Source: Nothopassalora personata (lineage: Eukaryota; Ascomycota; Dothideomycetes; Mycosphaerellales; Mycosphaerellaceae). Taken from it: 64,000 bases of DNA. The stretch covers positions 3,844,001-3,908,000 of the forward strand of contig CM066293.1 of the NCBI GenBank assembly GCA_033816765.1, written 5' to 3'. Under the pieces are notes generated by a model, which was not told where the DNA came from, made no database searches, and worked only from the letters and a program-made list of their open reading frames with translations. Below, one piece after another: positions 33,641-45,390 of this stretch; within the stretch, counting starts at the first letter, position 1, and the number at the start of each line of letters is the position of its first letter. The position numbers and the translations under genes were made by a program.

Positions 33641-34405
33641 TTGATTGATTGATTATTCCATTAACGTGCTATTTGAGTCAAAGACTATGCAACACGGGTC
33701 TCGAGAACGAGACCAAAATTTGAGAGAAGGAGAAAAGCCCCGTCGTACCCCGGACGTAAAAACTCCTTAAAAGATGCGAGCAACGCTCGCTATTCGAACC
33801 GTAAATCGAATATATTGCGGCGTAGTACGCGCGTACCCGGTAGTCGTGTCTTGTCGAGAATTGCGGTTTGTCGCCTTGCCCCGGGCGAGACAAGTTTTGC
33901 GCCCGTGTCTCGTTCTTGTTTTAAAAAGCCAAGCCGGCCGTACCCGTACGCACCGAGCAAAATCCCAAGAAACACCCGTTGCCTCTGTTTCAATCCAGTC
34001 GCGTTCTCCGGTCTCGAGTGTAGCTCCTCGGTCGCAGTGGCCTCGCTGTCGTCCCCCCCTCGGCCTCTCTTGGTTCCAGCCGTGCAGTATACGCGGTTTG
34101 CGCCCCTAAACGCCTCTCTTGGTTCCAGCCGGCAGTTTACGTGGTTTGCCGGGACGACAGGTAGACAGCGCCTTCGTTGTTCGAGCGACGTGTACGCTAT
34201 GTACGTCGCTTTCCCTTCTCGCAGTTCCGGAGTTCTTGTTTGTAGATTTTGAGCGTATCTCGTTCGTTCGGTTCGTCCGACCTGTCTTTTCTTGTTTCGA
34301 GTCGAGTAGGCTTGTATTTTTCGAGAGAGAGAGTCTTAGTTTCTCTTCGTCGTAACGAAGATACTTACGTCGTCCGCCGCGTGAAGGCGCTCTCTATAGG
34401 ACGAC
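33641..34405 (-). mobile_element. 765-bp short element, intact copy 1
   Basis: Nearly identical (one substitution and one single-base indel seen by eye) to the complement of 57340-58105, and the two copies start and stop at the same bases. The ends are GTCGTCCTATAGAG (element 5') and a TTGATTGATTGATT simple-repeat end (as + strand here). It has an internal 49-bp direct duplication (CCTCTCTTGGTTCCAGCC at 34064 and 34113). It encodes no reverse transcriptase or transposase; frames inside are non-coding shadows. It is not RIP-mutated, although its surroundings are. No target duplication is visible at this copy; its right side joins a truncated copia copy directly. Confidence 0.8.
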
Positions 34406-36541
34406 TGGAACCCCCCTAAGAAGCCTTGTCTAGACAACAGTTTGGCTAGAGGGGGATACAAGAGAAAATAAAGGAGGTTAGACACTAAACTGCTTGCTAA
34501 ACTAGTTCTAAGAAACTAGGTTCACCCCTAGCTTAGGTATAAGTAGAACATCTTCTAAAACAACTTTCCTGCTAGATCTCCTACTTATCTCTATAGTCCT
34601 AATATAAGTAGCTAACAAATGCCTACCTCCTACTTTAATCTATTTCTTCTTTATTAAGGGAGTCATAGATCTAAAGAGGCAGTTCTAGTTAGTTATATAG
34701 GATAAAGCATAAGAATTAAGTAACTACTCTAATAAGGGGAACTTGCCTTAGACTTCTGTAGTTAAGTAAGCCACTTTATTATACTTATTATTATTAGACA
34801 TTGTCTTCTAGGATAAGTTGTATAAGTTAGGTAGCTCTTAGGTAGAGAAACCTTTCCTAGTCTTCCTTGTTTTAGAGGAAGGAGACTAGGCCTAGTTCTT
34901 CTAGAGTGATAGTATATTAGAGCTAAGTTTCTTTACTATTTTCTTAAGTTCCTCTATAGAGGACTTCTCTCTTAGTATTCTTCTTAAAGATGGTAGTGGA
35001 GACCTTCTCTTCTTAATATGTGTTGTATTCTAAGAGGATAGTGCTTAGGAATAAGATCTAAGGACCTTCTTTGCCTTAGAGAGACTAGGGCAGTCCTTAA
35101 TAAGATAGTCCTTCTTATAGAGAAGGCAGGAAAGTAATCTTGCCTAACCTAAGGGCCTAACCTAGGTAGCTACTATACTATACTTAGCCTTAGAGGGATT
35201 TAATCTAGCCTCTTAAGCCTTAAGGATCTTTAAGGTCCTTTTATAATCTATCTTTAGCTAAGCTATAATAGTATCCCTAGCTATATGGTAGTTAGGTAGC
35301 AGTGAGCTTAAAAGCTAGGTTATTCTTACATTAGCTTTCCTATAGTGCTGGCCCTCTAGGTCAACATTAGCAATCCTCCTTCTAAGAGACACTAGGTGTG
35401 CCTATACAGATCTAATAGTGAACTCTTTACTTATCTCAAAGTTTACAAACTGTTTTGTGAGCTTATGTGCATAGGTTAGTAACACCTAGCTATACTTGTT
35501 CTAGAGATGTACCTATATCTTAGCAGCTTTTCTAGATTCGTAAGAGCCCTTAAGCTTAAATTTATCTTCTTCTGTAATCCTACTTAGGATACTAAAGCAG
35601 CAAGCTGCATTTTGTTTTGTCTATATTAGTGCATTGAGAATCTCTTTAATCTTAGTCTCTTCCTAGAGTTTTAGGTTCTTGCCCTTAATATTGTTAAATG
35701 ACACTTCTAACAGGTTATTAATTGTAAAGAATGCTAACTAGCTCTCCATCTTATATCTCTAAAGGTTGAACTATCTCTTCTAGTTGTCTCTCCTAAGAAT
35801 TGGGATTTTAGTTCCCTTCTCTTCTCCTTTCTCTTAGTGTGAATCTATAATAAATTGAATGTAATGAAACAAGGTGTATATGCTTTAAAGTCGTGGCTTA
35901 GGTCCTACTAAGGCTTTTAGTATAGAATAGTAAGGTTCGTAGGTGTAGATACTAAGGCCTGCTTAGTAGGGTAAAGAAAGAGCGGTATAGTCTCGGAGCT
36001 AGGACATAGGTCTGTCTCTCCTAGCAGAGTTCCAAATGACTTACTTAAAGTCCTTCTTAATAGTATCTCGATGCAGTTCTGCCTATAGAGTGTCTTCAAG
36101 GTATTGGCTTATATTAAGCCGTATAGAGTCCTTTTCTAGATTACCTATTACTTAGTATTAAACTAAGCTCCTCAATAGAATAGATAGGGTAGACTTCTGC
36201 TTCCTAGATGTTTTCTGCTATAATAGCAAGGGATACAAGTAACCTGTACTAATATAGGTTGCTCTTACTCCTGCACAAACTCGGGCTTATAACCTGTTAA
36301 GTTGAGACCTTACAGGATACGTAGTTAGCAGCGGAGTAGAGTAAGAGATCAATCTTCAACTGGCTAATAGCCATAGGGCATGCAGCAATATATCAGGAAC
36401 CAATGTGTTGATTGTGTTAGATGTCTATCTAAGCTAAAAGGGAGAGAAGGTGTCTTCCGACAAGCTGAGTCATCGTGGATGCCTTAGGCTATTAGATCAC
36501 AACCTAACTGTTAGCTCCCCTTGAGATGCTACATCTTAACA
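34406..36541 (-). mobile_element. truncated Ty1/copia copy (5' LTR, gag, start of pol)
   Basis: Complement of about 51756-53880 of the full-length copia on the other arm. In element order it has the LTR (36541-36295), leader, gag region and the zinc-knuckle/protease part. It stops at the boundary of the short element at 34405/34406. Stop codons are frequent and CpA is reduced, but less so than in other copies (TG and CA survive in the LTR), so this copy saw milder RIP. Confidence 0.8.
36295..36541 (-). repeat. copia LTR (5' LTR of the truncated copy)
   Basis: 247 bp, from TGTTAAGTTGAGACC to CTACATCTTAACA on the plus strand. The same LTR occurs at 48060-48306, 51756-52002 and 57093-57339. This is the least mutated of the four. 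Confidence 0.85.
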
Positions 36542-37526
36542 GCTACTATACTATAACCTATCTATAACGTTAAAATAAGTTCTAGGCTTAAATATAGTAG
36601 ATTATACTACTATGTACGGTACTACTATTATTATACTATGAGTTTAGACGATTTATTTAGCTCGTTAAGTATTATAGTAGCTTTCTTAAATAACTTTCTA
36701 AGCTTTCTTTAAATCCCTATAAACGTTAAAGTAGATCTAGATCTCTCTATTATACTCACCTTTCAGTAGAAGACTTCCTTCCTCTCTCTTTTAATCTAGC
36801 TATATGCTAGAGAATAGCTAAGATAGGTAATAGTAAGAACTATATAGTAGGCTCTTTTACTAAAGGCTTTAAGATACATTAGTACTATTCTAGCTCACTA
36901 AATAAGTTAATTATAAGTAGTGGACTGTTATATACGCTCTACTAAGGACAGTCTAGTAGTTTTATTACTATATTCTACGTTTCTCGTACTCTAAATACTC
37001 GTTACTTAAATAAAGAATCTAGCGCTATTATCTATAGACTCGGCTTATGCTCTATTAGAGATAGTTGTTTTATGTTATTATGCTAGGTTTACCTATAGCT
37101 ATACTTTATAATCCTTATAAGTTAGTAACTAGAAAAGAAGCTAAGCCCTAATAGAAATTTACGAGTAAAGGCGTTTATAACTTAATATTTCTTTAAGAAT
37201 TCTAAAGAAAAGTACATATTCTTTTTATAATATAAGCAACTAGCTAGAATAAGCCCTAGGCTAGTATAGCCGGAAGTGTTGTATCTTATAGTAAGCTTCT
37301 TACCTATAGTTCTCCTATTATATTATCGATTAGTACTTATAAGTTAGTAGCCGGAGTCTTTAATCTAGTTAGAATAACTATACACATTTATAACTATACT
37401 TATATATCTTTAGTAGTTTAATACTTTAGCTAATTTAGTATATACTATACCCGTAAGAGGTCTAGGATCTTTAATAATACGCTTAGTAAGAATACTACCT
37501 TCTAATTACACCTATTTTAGTTAATT
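36542..37526. other. AT-rich RIP-affected DNA
   Basis: Stop-dense in all frames, CpA/TpG poor. No motif recovered. Confidence 0.5.
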
Positions 37527-37956
37527 AATTAACTGTTCTATTAATGGACTATAGAAGTCTAAGACTAGATAATACGGGTCGTAGCCTACGACTAAATTAA
37601 AAAATAGAAGGAGAAAAGCTCCGTTACACCCGGATGTAGAAACTGTTTAAAAGATTATAAATAAAGCTCGGTATTTAAGATAAAGCTCGAATATATTACT
37701 ACGGTAGTGCGCTACGTACCCGGTAGTCGTGTCTTATCTTATATTATAGGTTATTACTTTACTCTAGGTATCGGACAAGTTTTACGTTATATCTTAAAGG
37801 GTAAAGAAGAAGAATTTCTAAACACCGCGCTAGCCGTAAGCGTCGTACGTACCGAGTGAAAATCCCCTTAAAAGGAAGGACTACCTCTCTTAGTTCTAGC
37901 CTAGCCCTAGTAGTATACGTAGTTTATAAATGCCTCTCCTAGTTCTACCTAGTATT
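37527..37956 (-). mobile_element. RIP-decayed copy of the short element, partial
   Basis: Starts with a TTAATTAATTAA simple-repeat end and follows the intact element (ACGGGTCGTAGCCTACGACTAA, GGAGAAAAGCTCC, CCCGGATGTA-AAACT, GTACCCGGTAGTCGTGTCTT) with many C-to-T and G-to-A changes. It reaches the internal CCTCTC-TAGTTCTA duplicated word and then stops, where another copy begins. Confidence 0.7.
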
Positions 37957-38128
37957 AATTAATTGATTAATTGTTCTATTAACGTGCTTTATAAGTCTAA
38001 GACTATATAACACGGGTCGTTATTAACGACTAAATTCAAGTATAAAGAGAAAGGCCCTACGTACCCGGATATAAAAACTTTTTAAATAAGGAATTTATAA
38101 GAGAAAAGTCGAATATATTATTACGGTA
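37957..38128 (-). mobile_element. RIP-decayed copy of the short element, tail end only
   Basis: TTAATTAATTGATTAATTG then GTTCTATTAACGTGCT and the first 170 bp of the element in tail-first order. It ends where the decayed gypsy begins. Confidence 0.65.
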
Positions 38129-41100
38129 GTGTTAGGTTTAGCATAACCTAATAATATTATAAGTTAAGAAGATAAGCTTCATCGGTTTTATTCTCGGGCC
38201 GATAATGAGTCGAGGGAGAATAATAAAGTAGTAGTTGTCTTAGTCTTATAAAGACTTAACAAACAGTATAGTAGAGGTTACGTTATAGTATATTCTAAAT
38301 AGTAATATTAAATAGTAAGTTGAACGCCTCGAAGCTATAAGGGCTCTTAGCGTTCCTAAATATAAAGGAGACATTACTATGTCTTAGCTCTATAGTCGAC
38401 TATTCGACTAGTTAACTGGTTGTCTAGTCGTCTAGTCGCCTAGCTTTACGTGTTCGACTATATAAGTTCGCTAGAGTCGCGTACGTAACCTAATCGCGTT
38501 AGAGGTCGGAACGATTAGGTCTTATTCTCCGGTTTCTATATTTCCTAGTACGTATCCCTCGAGACTCTCTCTCTCCCGTTCTTTAAAACCGTAATACTAT
38601 CCCTCTCTTAGCTAAGCTCGTCCCGAGTCTTAATCTTCTCGGTATGTCCGTCTCTTATTGTGCTATAAGTAGGGAGCCGCTAACCCGTTAAGAGCGTAGA
38701 GAGCGTTAAGCGCTAGGTATCGAGTCTAAAGGTCGCAAAATACCGTCTCTATATACTAGTTATTAGAAGGCGCGGGTTCCTAAGGGAAAGAGTCGTCCGC
38801 GATATATAGTAGACGTTTAATTTAGCTATTACTCGGAGTATGTTCGGAAGGGCGTAAAGTATAACGTAAATATTACTTAGACTAAATAGGAGAGACTTCG
38901 TAATTAACGTTATAAACTTAAGCGGGAGCTTAACAATACCGAAGAGAAGGTAATAGAGGCTATTAAAGGTTTATTGTCTACGTAAACAATTACGCGTTAC
39001 CGAGGAGCGCGAGGAGAAGGCGATTACGAAGGATTTTAAGGACTTATAGAAACTTCTAGCCGAGGGCGTAGAAGCGTTATCTACTCCTTCGTCGTGTCTC
39101 CTCGTTCCTAAGGGTACTCCCGAAGAGTTAGAAGCGGTCTTCTAAATACTAATTTCTTCGTAGGAGGAGTTATCGCTAATTCTAGATAATGCTCTCTAGG
39201 TCTATCCTACTTAAGAGGAGGCCGTTATATCTTCTTCGGATCCTACTCCCTCTAGTTCTTATATATATGTTTCTCTTTCTTATATTCCTAGATCCTTTAT
39301 GAATAGTTTCGTAGGTTCCCTTCTAGTTCCTAGGTATTTTCTAATTTATCGTATCCCTTCTATTTAATTAGGTATCGCTAACCTCTCTTATCTAGGATCT
39401 TTTCGACCTCGAATTCGTGTTCTACTTCCGGCTCGAAATAGAAGCTTTCTTAGTAAGGTGTTTTAGCGTCCGCGGGTTCTAACTTAGAGATGTAGAAGAC
39501 TAGGTAGATTTTAGCGTTAGGTAGTAGCTATAGGCGATAGTTAACTAGTCCTATAACTTTATCGATAGAAAATAGTCCGACCTTAACGTAATCTAGTTTC
39601 TTAGTTTATCTTCTTATTCTTAAGGTTTTTATAAGGAGATAGACCTTACCTCCCTCTTTTAGTAGAGTTACTATTTTTCTCGTGTCTTACCGTTATCGAG
39701 AAAATTTTTGTTATATATCTTCGATCGCCTTACGTGGTTCTTTATATACTTCCTTAAGAGTATCCGTTGTTACGATTGCTCTTTCGGCTTATAGGTAGGA
39801 TCTAGGTGTTCCGAATAGGTTAGGATCTGTACTAAAGTTTGTATAGAATAGTATCGTTAAAGTCATCTCTAATTTATAGTTGTTTAGTACGATCTACGCT
39901 ATTAGCAGTAATAAAACCTAGTTATCTTATACGTAATTAATATAGTGTCGTAGATATTGTTCTAGCGTCTAATTTATCCTCTCGGTCTATCCGTCTATTT
40001 TTTGATAATATGGTATTAATAGCTTATGTTTAATCCAGATCGTCCCTATAAGCGTGCCCTAGTAGTTTAATGTAAATAGCTTATCCCTGTCCGTTATAAA
40101 TACTTAGGGGAATCCGTAATATCGGATAAGTCTATCTAGTACGAGGTATCCGAGTTGCTCTATATTATATATCTCTAATATAGAAATAAAGTGCGCGTAT
40201 TTCGTAGGTCTATTAACTATTACTAGTATTATATTGTATAGTTATTTTATAACTTAATCTCTTAACGGTAGGAGTTTCGTAATAAAGTCTATTATAACTT
40301 CGTCCTATAGTTTCAGTAGTAGCGTCCTAAACTATAGGTAACCGTATTTCGCGTATCTCGTAGCCTTATTCCGTTAGTAGTATACGCATCGTTTAATATA
40401 GCGTAATACCTTAAGTCTTATCTATAGGAATAAGAAGCTACGCTATATTAGGTCTATTTTCTTTAAAGTTCTAGGGTATTAGTAAGTTAGTCTGTCGTAA
40501 TGTTGTTATATATATTCTTCTTCTTAATCCTTCGGTACTTAGTATTTTCCTTACGATATAGGGAATTGCTCGTCCTTATTGCCTAATATCCGTACGATGT
40601 TATTAAATTCTCTTATGTTAGTACTAAGACTTCCGTCGGGGTTTGTCTTTAGTATCTTATGATATACTAGTTCCTTTCCTTCTATATAGTCGCTTCTTTA
40701 GCTTAGCGTATTAGCGCGGCCGTTCTCTTTTCCTAGAGTATATTTAATCTCGAACTTATACTACCCTAGTAGCTTAGACTAGCGAGCTTGCCTTCGGGTA
40801 AGTTCTTTTGTCGTCGTAAAGTACGTAAGATTCTTATAGTTAGAAAGAATCGTTAACTTCGGTTGGCCCTCGACGTATACTCTCTAATATTATATAGTAG
40901 CAATAATAGCTAGAAGCTCTTTATTATAGATACCGTAGTTCTATTCCGCTATAGTTATTTTCCGGGAGTAATAGGCTACTAGGTGTCTCTACCTATTGTA
41001 TATCTATATTAGACACGCGCCTATTACTATATTAGACGTATCGGTCTCGATATAGACTTCCTTACTACTATCGAATAGTCAAAGTATAGGGGCTAAAGCG

Positions 41101-41545
41101 TATTGTTCCTTAAGTTTCTCGAACGCTTTAATTTGTTCCTTTTCCTATTTCTAGTTAATGTCCTTTCTCGTAAGCATCGTTATTAGTGCTGCTATTTTTA
41201 AATAATCCTTAACGAATTTCCGGTTGTAGTTCGCTAGTCTAAGGAATAATTGTACGTCCTTAACTGTTTTTAGTTCTAGCTATTCCCTAATTAACTGTGT
41301 TTTCGTAGGATCGATTGTTATCCCTATTGTACTAATAATAAAGCCTAAGAATTTAACTTCTTTCTTATAGAATTTGCATTTCTTAGGTACCGTCTTAAAT
41401 CCTAATTGCGTAAGTCGTTCGAAGACGTCCTAGACTTATTTTACGTGTTCCTATAAGGATCCTTTCGTATAGACTAGTATATCGTCTATATAGGCAATAA
41501 TGTATACGTCGAGTAGGTCTCTAAGCGTTTCGTAAATAAGGTCCT
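38129..41545 (-). mobile_element. heavily RIP-decayed Ty3/gypsy remnant (RT to 3' end)
   Basis: Read on the minus strand. Near 41500-41440 it gives a Ty3/gypsy reverse transcriptase box (IIAYIDDILVYTKGSL) and near 41065-41015 the RNase H box (EVYIETDTSNIVIGACL). Integrase and 3' sequence presumably follow leftwards. Stops are almost all TAG/TAA, as RIP produces. The left boundary is tentative: TGTTAGGTT at about 38129 and AACCTAA near 38480 could bracket a 3' LTR. Everything upstream of RT is missing; at 41546 the sequence switches to a different, less mutated gypsy. Confidence 0.75.
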
Positions 41546-41554
41546 AGTAGGATG

Positions 41555-42754
41555 CTAGTGCTTGTGGTTAAGCTTCTTGCTTGGGCGCGTGGTCTTGATA
41601 TCACGGGCATCCAGCAGAACCATGTCACCAGGCTTGTAGGCAGGCGCTGGTGCACGCCGGGCGTTGGCGGCATCGGCGGTGCGTGCTTGTGCAAATGCGT
41701 GTGCATCTCTCAGCTCATCGAGTCGCTCCTGGCGCATGGACTCGAGTACTTCGTGCATGTGCTGCTGAGTGCTCTCCATGTTGTGAACCAGATTGTTAGC
41801 GGCTTCGACATTGGGTACTTCTCTGGCAGTGATTTGTGGTCTCGCAAGGCTCGTGAATTCCATCCGTGGGTGGCGACCGGTGTCTGCAAAGAAGGGTGTC
41901 ATGCCGGTGCTAGCGGACTGGTGGTTGTTAAGAGCGAACTCGGCATCCGGAAGTAGTTGAACCCAGTTGTCTTGCTGATAGTTGGCGTAGGCGCGAAGAT
42001 ACTGTTCAAGTGCCTGGTTGGTGCGCTCGGATTGTCCGTCGGTCTCTGGATGGAAGGCCGTAGAAAGATTTTGCTTGATGCCAAGACGCGCGCAAAGTCT
42101 TCGGAAGAGCGCACTGACAAATTGCGTGCCGCGGTCACTGACGATAACCTCCGGCAGACCGTGCAATGGAAAGATGTGCTTGTGGAATAGTAGCGCTGCA
42201 TGCTCGGCTGACAAGTCGTTCGTAGGCAGCAGGCGAACTCGCTTGGTGAGCATGTTAGTGACGGTCATGATATGTTTGTAAACCAGTCCCGTCTCCGGGT
42301 CTTTGCTAGGCGGTAGGTCGACGATGAAGTCCACTGCAATATGCTTCCATTCGTAGCTTGGGGTTGAATGCGAGGACAGTGTACCCTGCTTAAGCAGTCG
42401 AGACGGTGTAGATCTCCGGCATATGATGCAGTATCGCACGTACCGGGCGACATCGCTAGCCATGTTAGGCCAAAACAGATTCTGTCTCTGCAGCAGGTTG
42501 AAGGTCCTGGCGATGCCTTGGTGCCCTGCAGCTCTACCGTCGTGGTATCGCTTCACTATTCCGGTGCGAAGGTTCTGGAATGCAGGGACGTATAGGGCTT
42601 TGTTGACATATAACCGGTCCATAATGATCTCGCAATCTGAAGCTGCTATTTTCTGTTGCTGGAGCCACGCGTTGGTACGTCCTTGCTGCAGGTCGGTCTT
42701 TAGACGCTGCATGTGGGCTTTCACAGTCTTGCTGTTATATGCTTCTTCGCACAA
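41555..42754 (-). pseudogene. pol: integrase
   Basis: 399-codon open part of the pol frame. The zinc-binding HHCC module is intact (His71, His78, Cys109, Cys112), and the DDE core is intact too: Asp142 in AVDFIVDLP, Asp207 in VSDRGTQF, and Glu243 in DGQSERTNQ, with the D-35-E spacing. The tail ends in a basic RPSKKLNHKH where family members normally continue. A stop follows because the element is truncated. It integrates element cDNA in the nucleus. It is separated from RT upstream by nonsense codons, so no full polyprotein can be made. Confidence 0.88.
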
Positions 42755-42817
42755 GGCTTCTTCTGGCTGATCATCGGTGTCATCTTGGTCGGGGGCATCT
42801 TCGGGTTGCGCAAGTTC

Positions 42818-43126
42818 TTAAACAGGGGGGGCATCTTCGGGTTGCGCAAGTTCTTGAACAGGTTCTTGGGCGGGTTCAACAGGTTCCTCGTTGCTTGGTG
42901 TGTCGTCTTCGTCATCTGAGTCGCAAACAGAGGGTGGGACATAGGTCGATGGCGCGTCCATTTGCATTGCAGATTCCTCGTTGTCATCGATCTGCATCGC
43001 GAATTGAGTAACGATGTCGAGGTTGTGCGGTTTCAAGATGGTTTGCTGTTGATACTGCACTCTCTCGTCATCCACCCCCGCCGGAATGTCTTAAGAACGA
43101 CGTGTCAGAGCATCTGGCTTAGTGCC
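42818..43126 (-). pseudogene. pol: linker between RNase H and integrase
   Basis: Same frame as RT and integrase, bounded by TAG at 43127, an internal TAA near 43090 and TAA at 42818. Acidic, Asp/Glu/Gln-rich. The peptide VQELAQPEDAPP is present once intact and once with the Gln codon read as TAA, direct evidence that CAA became TAA. Confidence 0.75.
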
Positions 43127-44377
43127 CTACACTCCAGGTCGATACGTGATCTTAAAGTTGAACTGTGAAAGGAACTCGGCCCAGCGTGCTTCACGCCTGT
43201 TCAGTTGCTTCGTGGTCATAAAGTATTCCAGATTGCGGTGGTCCGACAGCACGCGGACTGGCTTATCGTCTATGGCACAAATGAGCTTAGGCTGCCACTC
43301 CTCGAACGCCTTAACAATGGCAAGCAGCTCTTTGTCGTAGATGTCATAGTTGCATTCTTGCGGACTGAGCTTTTTGGAATAGAAAGCCACAGGCCGAAGT
43401 ACTCCATTGATCATCTGTGACAGCACTGCTGCATTGACCCAGTCGCTTAAGTCTGTCTCAACCCAGATCTGTTCGCCTGGTTGATAGTGCGCAAGCATGC
43501 CGGCTTGGCTGAATCTCTGCTTAAGTTCCTTGAATGCGGCTTCGCACTGTGGAGTCCATACGAAAGGCGGTCTCTTTGCTTTGGACACCTTGCCGTTAAC
43601 CTTGCTTCCTTCCCCCGTCTTGGTGAGGTCCGTGAGGCAGGCTGTGACCTTCGAGAATCCGTAGATGAATTTGCGGTAGAATCCTGTGAAGCCTAGGAAG
43701 GCCAGTACGTCCTTGACATTGCGAGGAGTCTCCCAGTTCATGATGGCCTCGATCTTGACTGGGTCCATGTCGACGCCTTCAGTAGTGATAATTAGGCCTA
43801 GATATTTGATGCGCTTGACATGGAATTCGCACTTGTCGATGTCGACTGGCAGACCGGCTTCGCGCAGTTTAAATAGTACTTTGCGGACATGGGCTCGGTG
43901 GTCGTCAAGTGAGCCATCCGTGTATATAAGGACGTCGTCCAGATACACAGTGACAAAATCGTCCAGGAATTCGCGGAGGATCTCGTTGATCTTGCGTTGC
44001 CAGCTGCTTGGCCCATTACAGAGCCCGAAGGGGAGGACTTTGAACTGGTACAGCCCATATCTGGTAATGAAGGCTGTCATCCATTCATCTCCCTTGCGGA
44101 TGCGCATGTTATTAAATGCTGCGACGATATTAAGCTTCGTGAACCACTTTGCCTTGCACACGCGTTCGAGGGTCTCTCGCAGCAACGGGATGGGATAGCG
44201 GTCTTTGATGGTGAGTGCGTTGAGGGCTCGGTAGTCAATGCACACGCGCAACCCTCCTCCTGGCTTCTTTACGATGAGAACGGGTGACGACATGTCGGAC
44301 TTGGAGGGTTCGACCGTGCCGTTGGCCATGCCGTCGTTAATGAACTTCTTAACGACAGCCAATTGTTCTGGGTTCAT
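43127..44377 (-). pseudogene. pol: reverse transcriptase and RNase H
   Basis: 416 codons. The RT fingers/palm motifs are recognisable (DYRALNALTIKDRYPIPL, FGLCNGPSSWQR, YLDDVLIY at 145-152). The first catalytic Asp is Asn (residue 83, KLNIVAAF), a GAC-to-AAC change expected from RIP on the other strand, so polymerase activity is lost. RNase H follows from about residue 290 (VETDLSDW, LAIVKAFEEW, SDHRNLEYF). The frame stops at TAG right after the TYRPGV end, where Gln is expected. An upstream TGA at 44441 cuts it from protease. Confidence 0.9.
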
Positions 44378-44440
44378 GCCGAATGCTTTCTTGTACGGCA
44401 GATTGTTCTCAGAGCCTGGCTTCAGGTTAATGGCATGATC

Positions 44441-45331
44441 TCAAGGGCCATGCTCAGGTAGTTTAAAGTCGTTCTTGTGCCTAAAGGTATCCGCAATGTC
44501 ATGGTACTCCGGTGGTAGCTTGACTTTAGGGTCTTGCACTTTGCTCTTCTTCATGAATATTTCCCAGTCGTCCGGAGACATGGCGAACGCAGTGGCATGT
44601 TCGTCGTTGGGGTCGAAGTCTTCGGGCCACAGGGCGAACATCTCGCCGTTGTCTTCTTGTTGCCTGCCTTGCCGCTTGCGGGCGCGTTTGGCCATTCGAT
44701 AGAATGCGTCGGCGCTGATGAAGCATATGTCCGGGTCCGGTTCTGGCGGGACCACTTTCGGTGGTGCGGGTTTTGGTGTATTGGACTTGCTCGTTGCGTC
44801 CATGACAATAGTGCATGGTCTGCTGCCCTCGCAATGAGACTAGTAGCAGAAGGGCTTATCGAATGAGAGTGTCTTGTTCTTGAAACTGCAGGACGGGTCA
44901 TGTTCTTCAAGCCATGAAATGCCGAGGACAATGTCGTACTTGTCCAAGTCCGTGATGTAGCAGAGCTCTTGGCTGGTGTGCCCACCGATGGTGATGTCCA
45001 TCAGTGCCGCCTCTAAGAGGCGGGCAGTAGATCCGTTGGCCAAGCGGAGCCTACGGGGTCTATCAAGCTTGAATGTAGGTATGTTATTTGCGCGGACGAA
45101 TCTTGGGTCAGTGAACTTGGAAGAGGCACCAGTGTTAGAGAGGGTGAGAGCTTTTGCTTTCCTACCTGATGTGCTAGTTACAGTGCTGGCGCACACCATG
45201 TGCTTTCCATGCGTTGGTTGTACATGTATAGGCGTATGGGTGTCACCCTCAGCTGTTACTGCACACAGATATTCCTCCTCTTGGGCAAGCATCTCATATC
45301 CTTGCTCGTGTTCTGGTCCTTCGTGTTCGTG
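44441..45331 (-). pseudogene. pol: aspartic protease region
   Basis: Same frame as RT, with a TAG at 44840 and the terminal TGA at 44441. The protease active-site box reads LSNTGASSKF where families have D-T/S-G-A; the catalytic Asp is Asn, again G-to-A. Flap/later parts ILGISWLEEHDP are normal. The part upstream of the first Met (45292) continues in frame to a TAA near 45327. Cleaves Gag-Pol when active; here inactive. Confidence 0.85.
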
Positions 45332-45390
45332 ACTCGTGGATTCGTGAGGCGCTCCGTCAACGCGACTGTGTTAAGGAGCTAAGCATTTCC

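Noticed and set aside
33641..33654. TTGATT microsatellite as an independent feature
   Set aside because: It is the conserved tail of the short element and recurs at the same place in every copy.
33774..34355. Overlapping frames (60-145 codons) inside the 766-bp element and its other copy
   Set aside because: Open frames occur on both strands in several registers. A one-base indel between the copies shifts one frame without consequence, and no domain is visible. They are treated as shadows.
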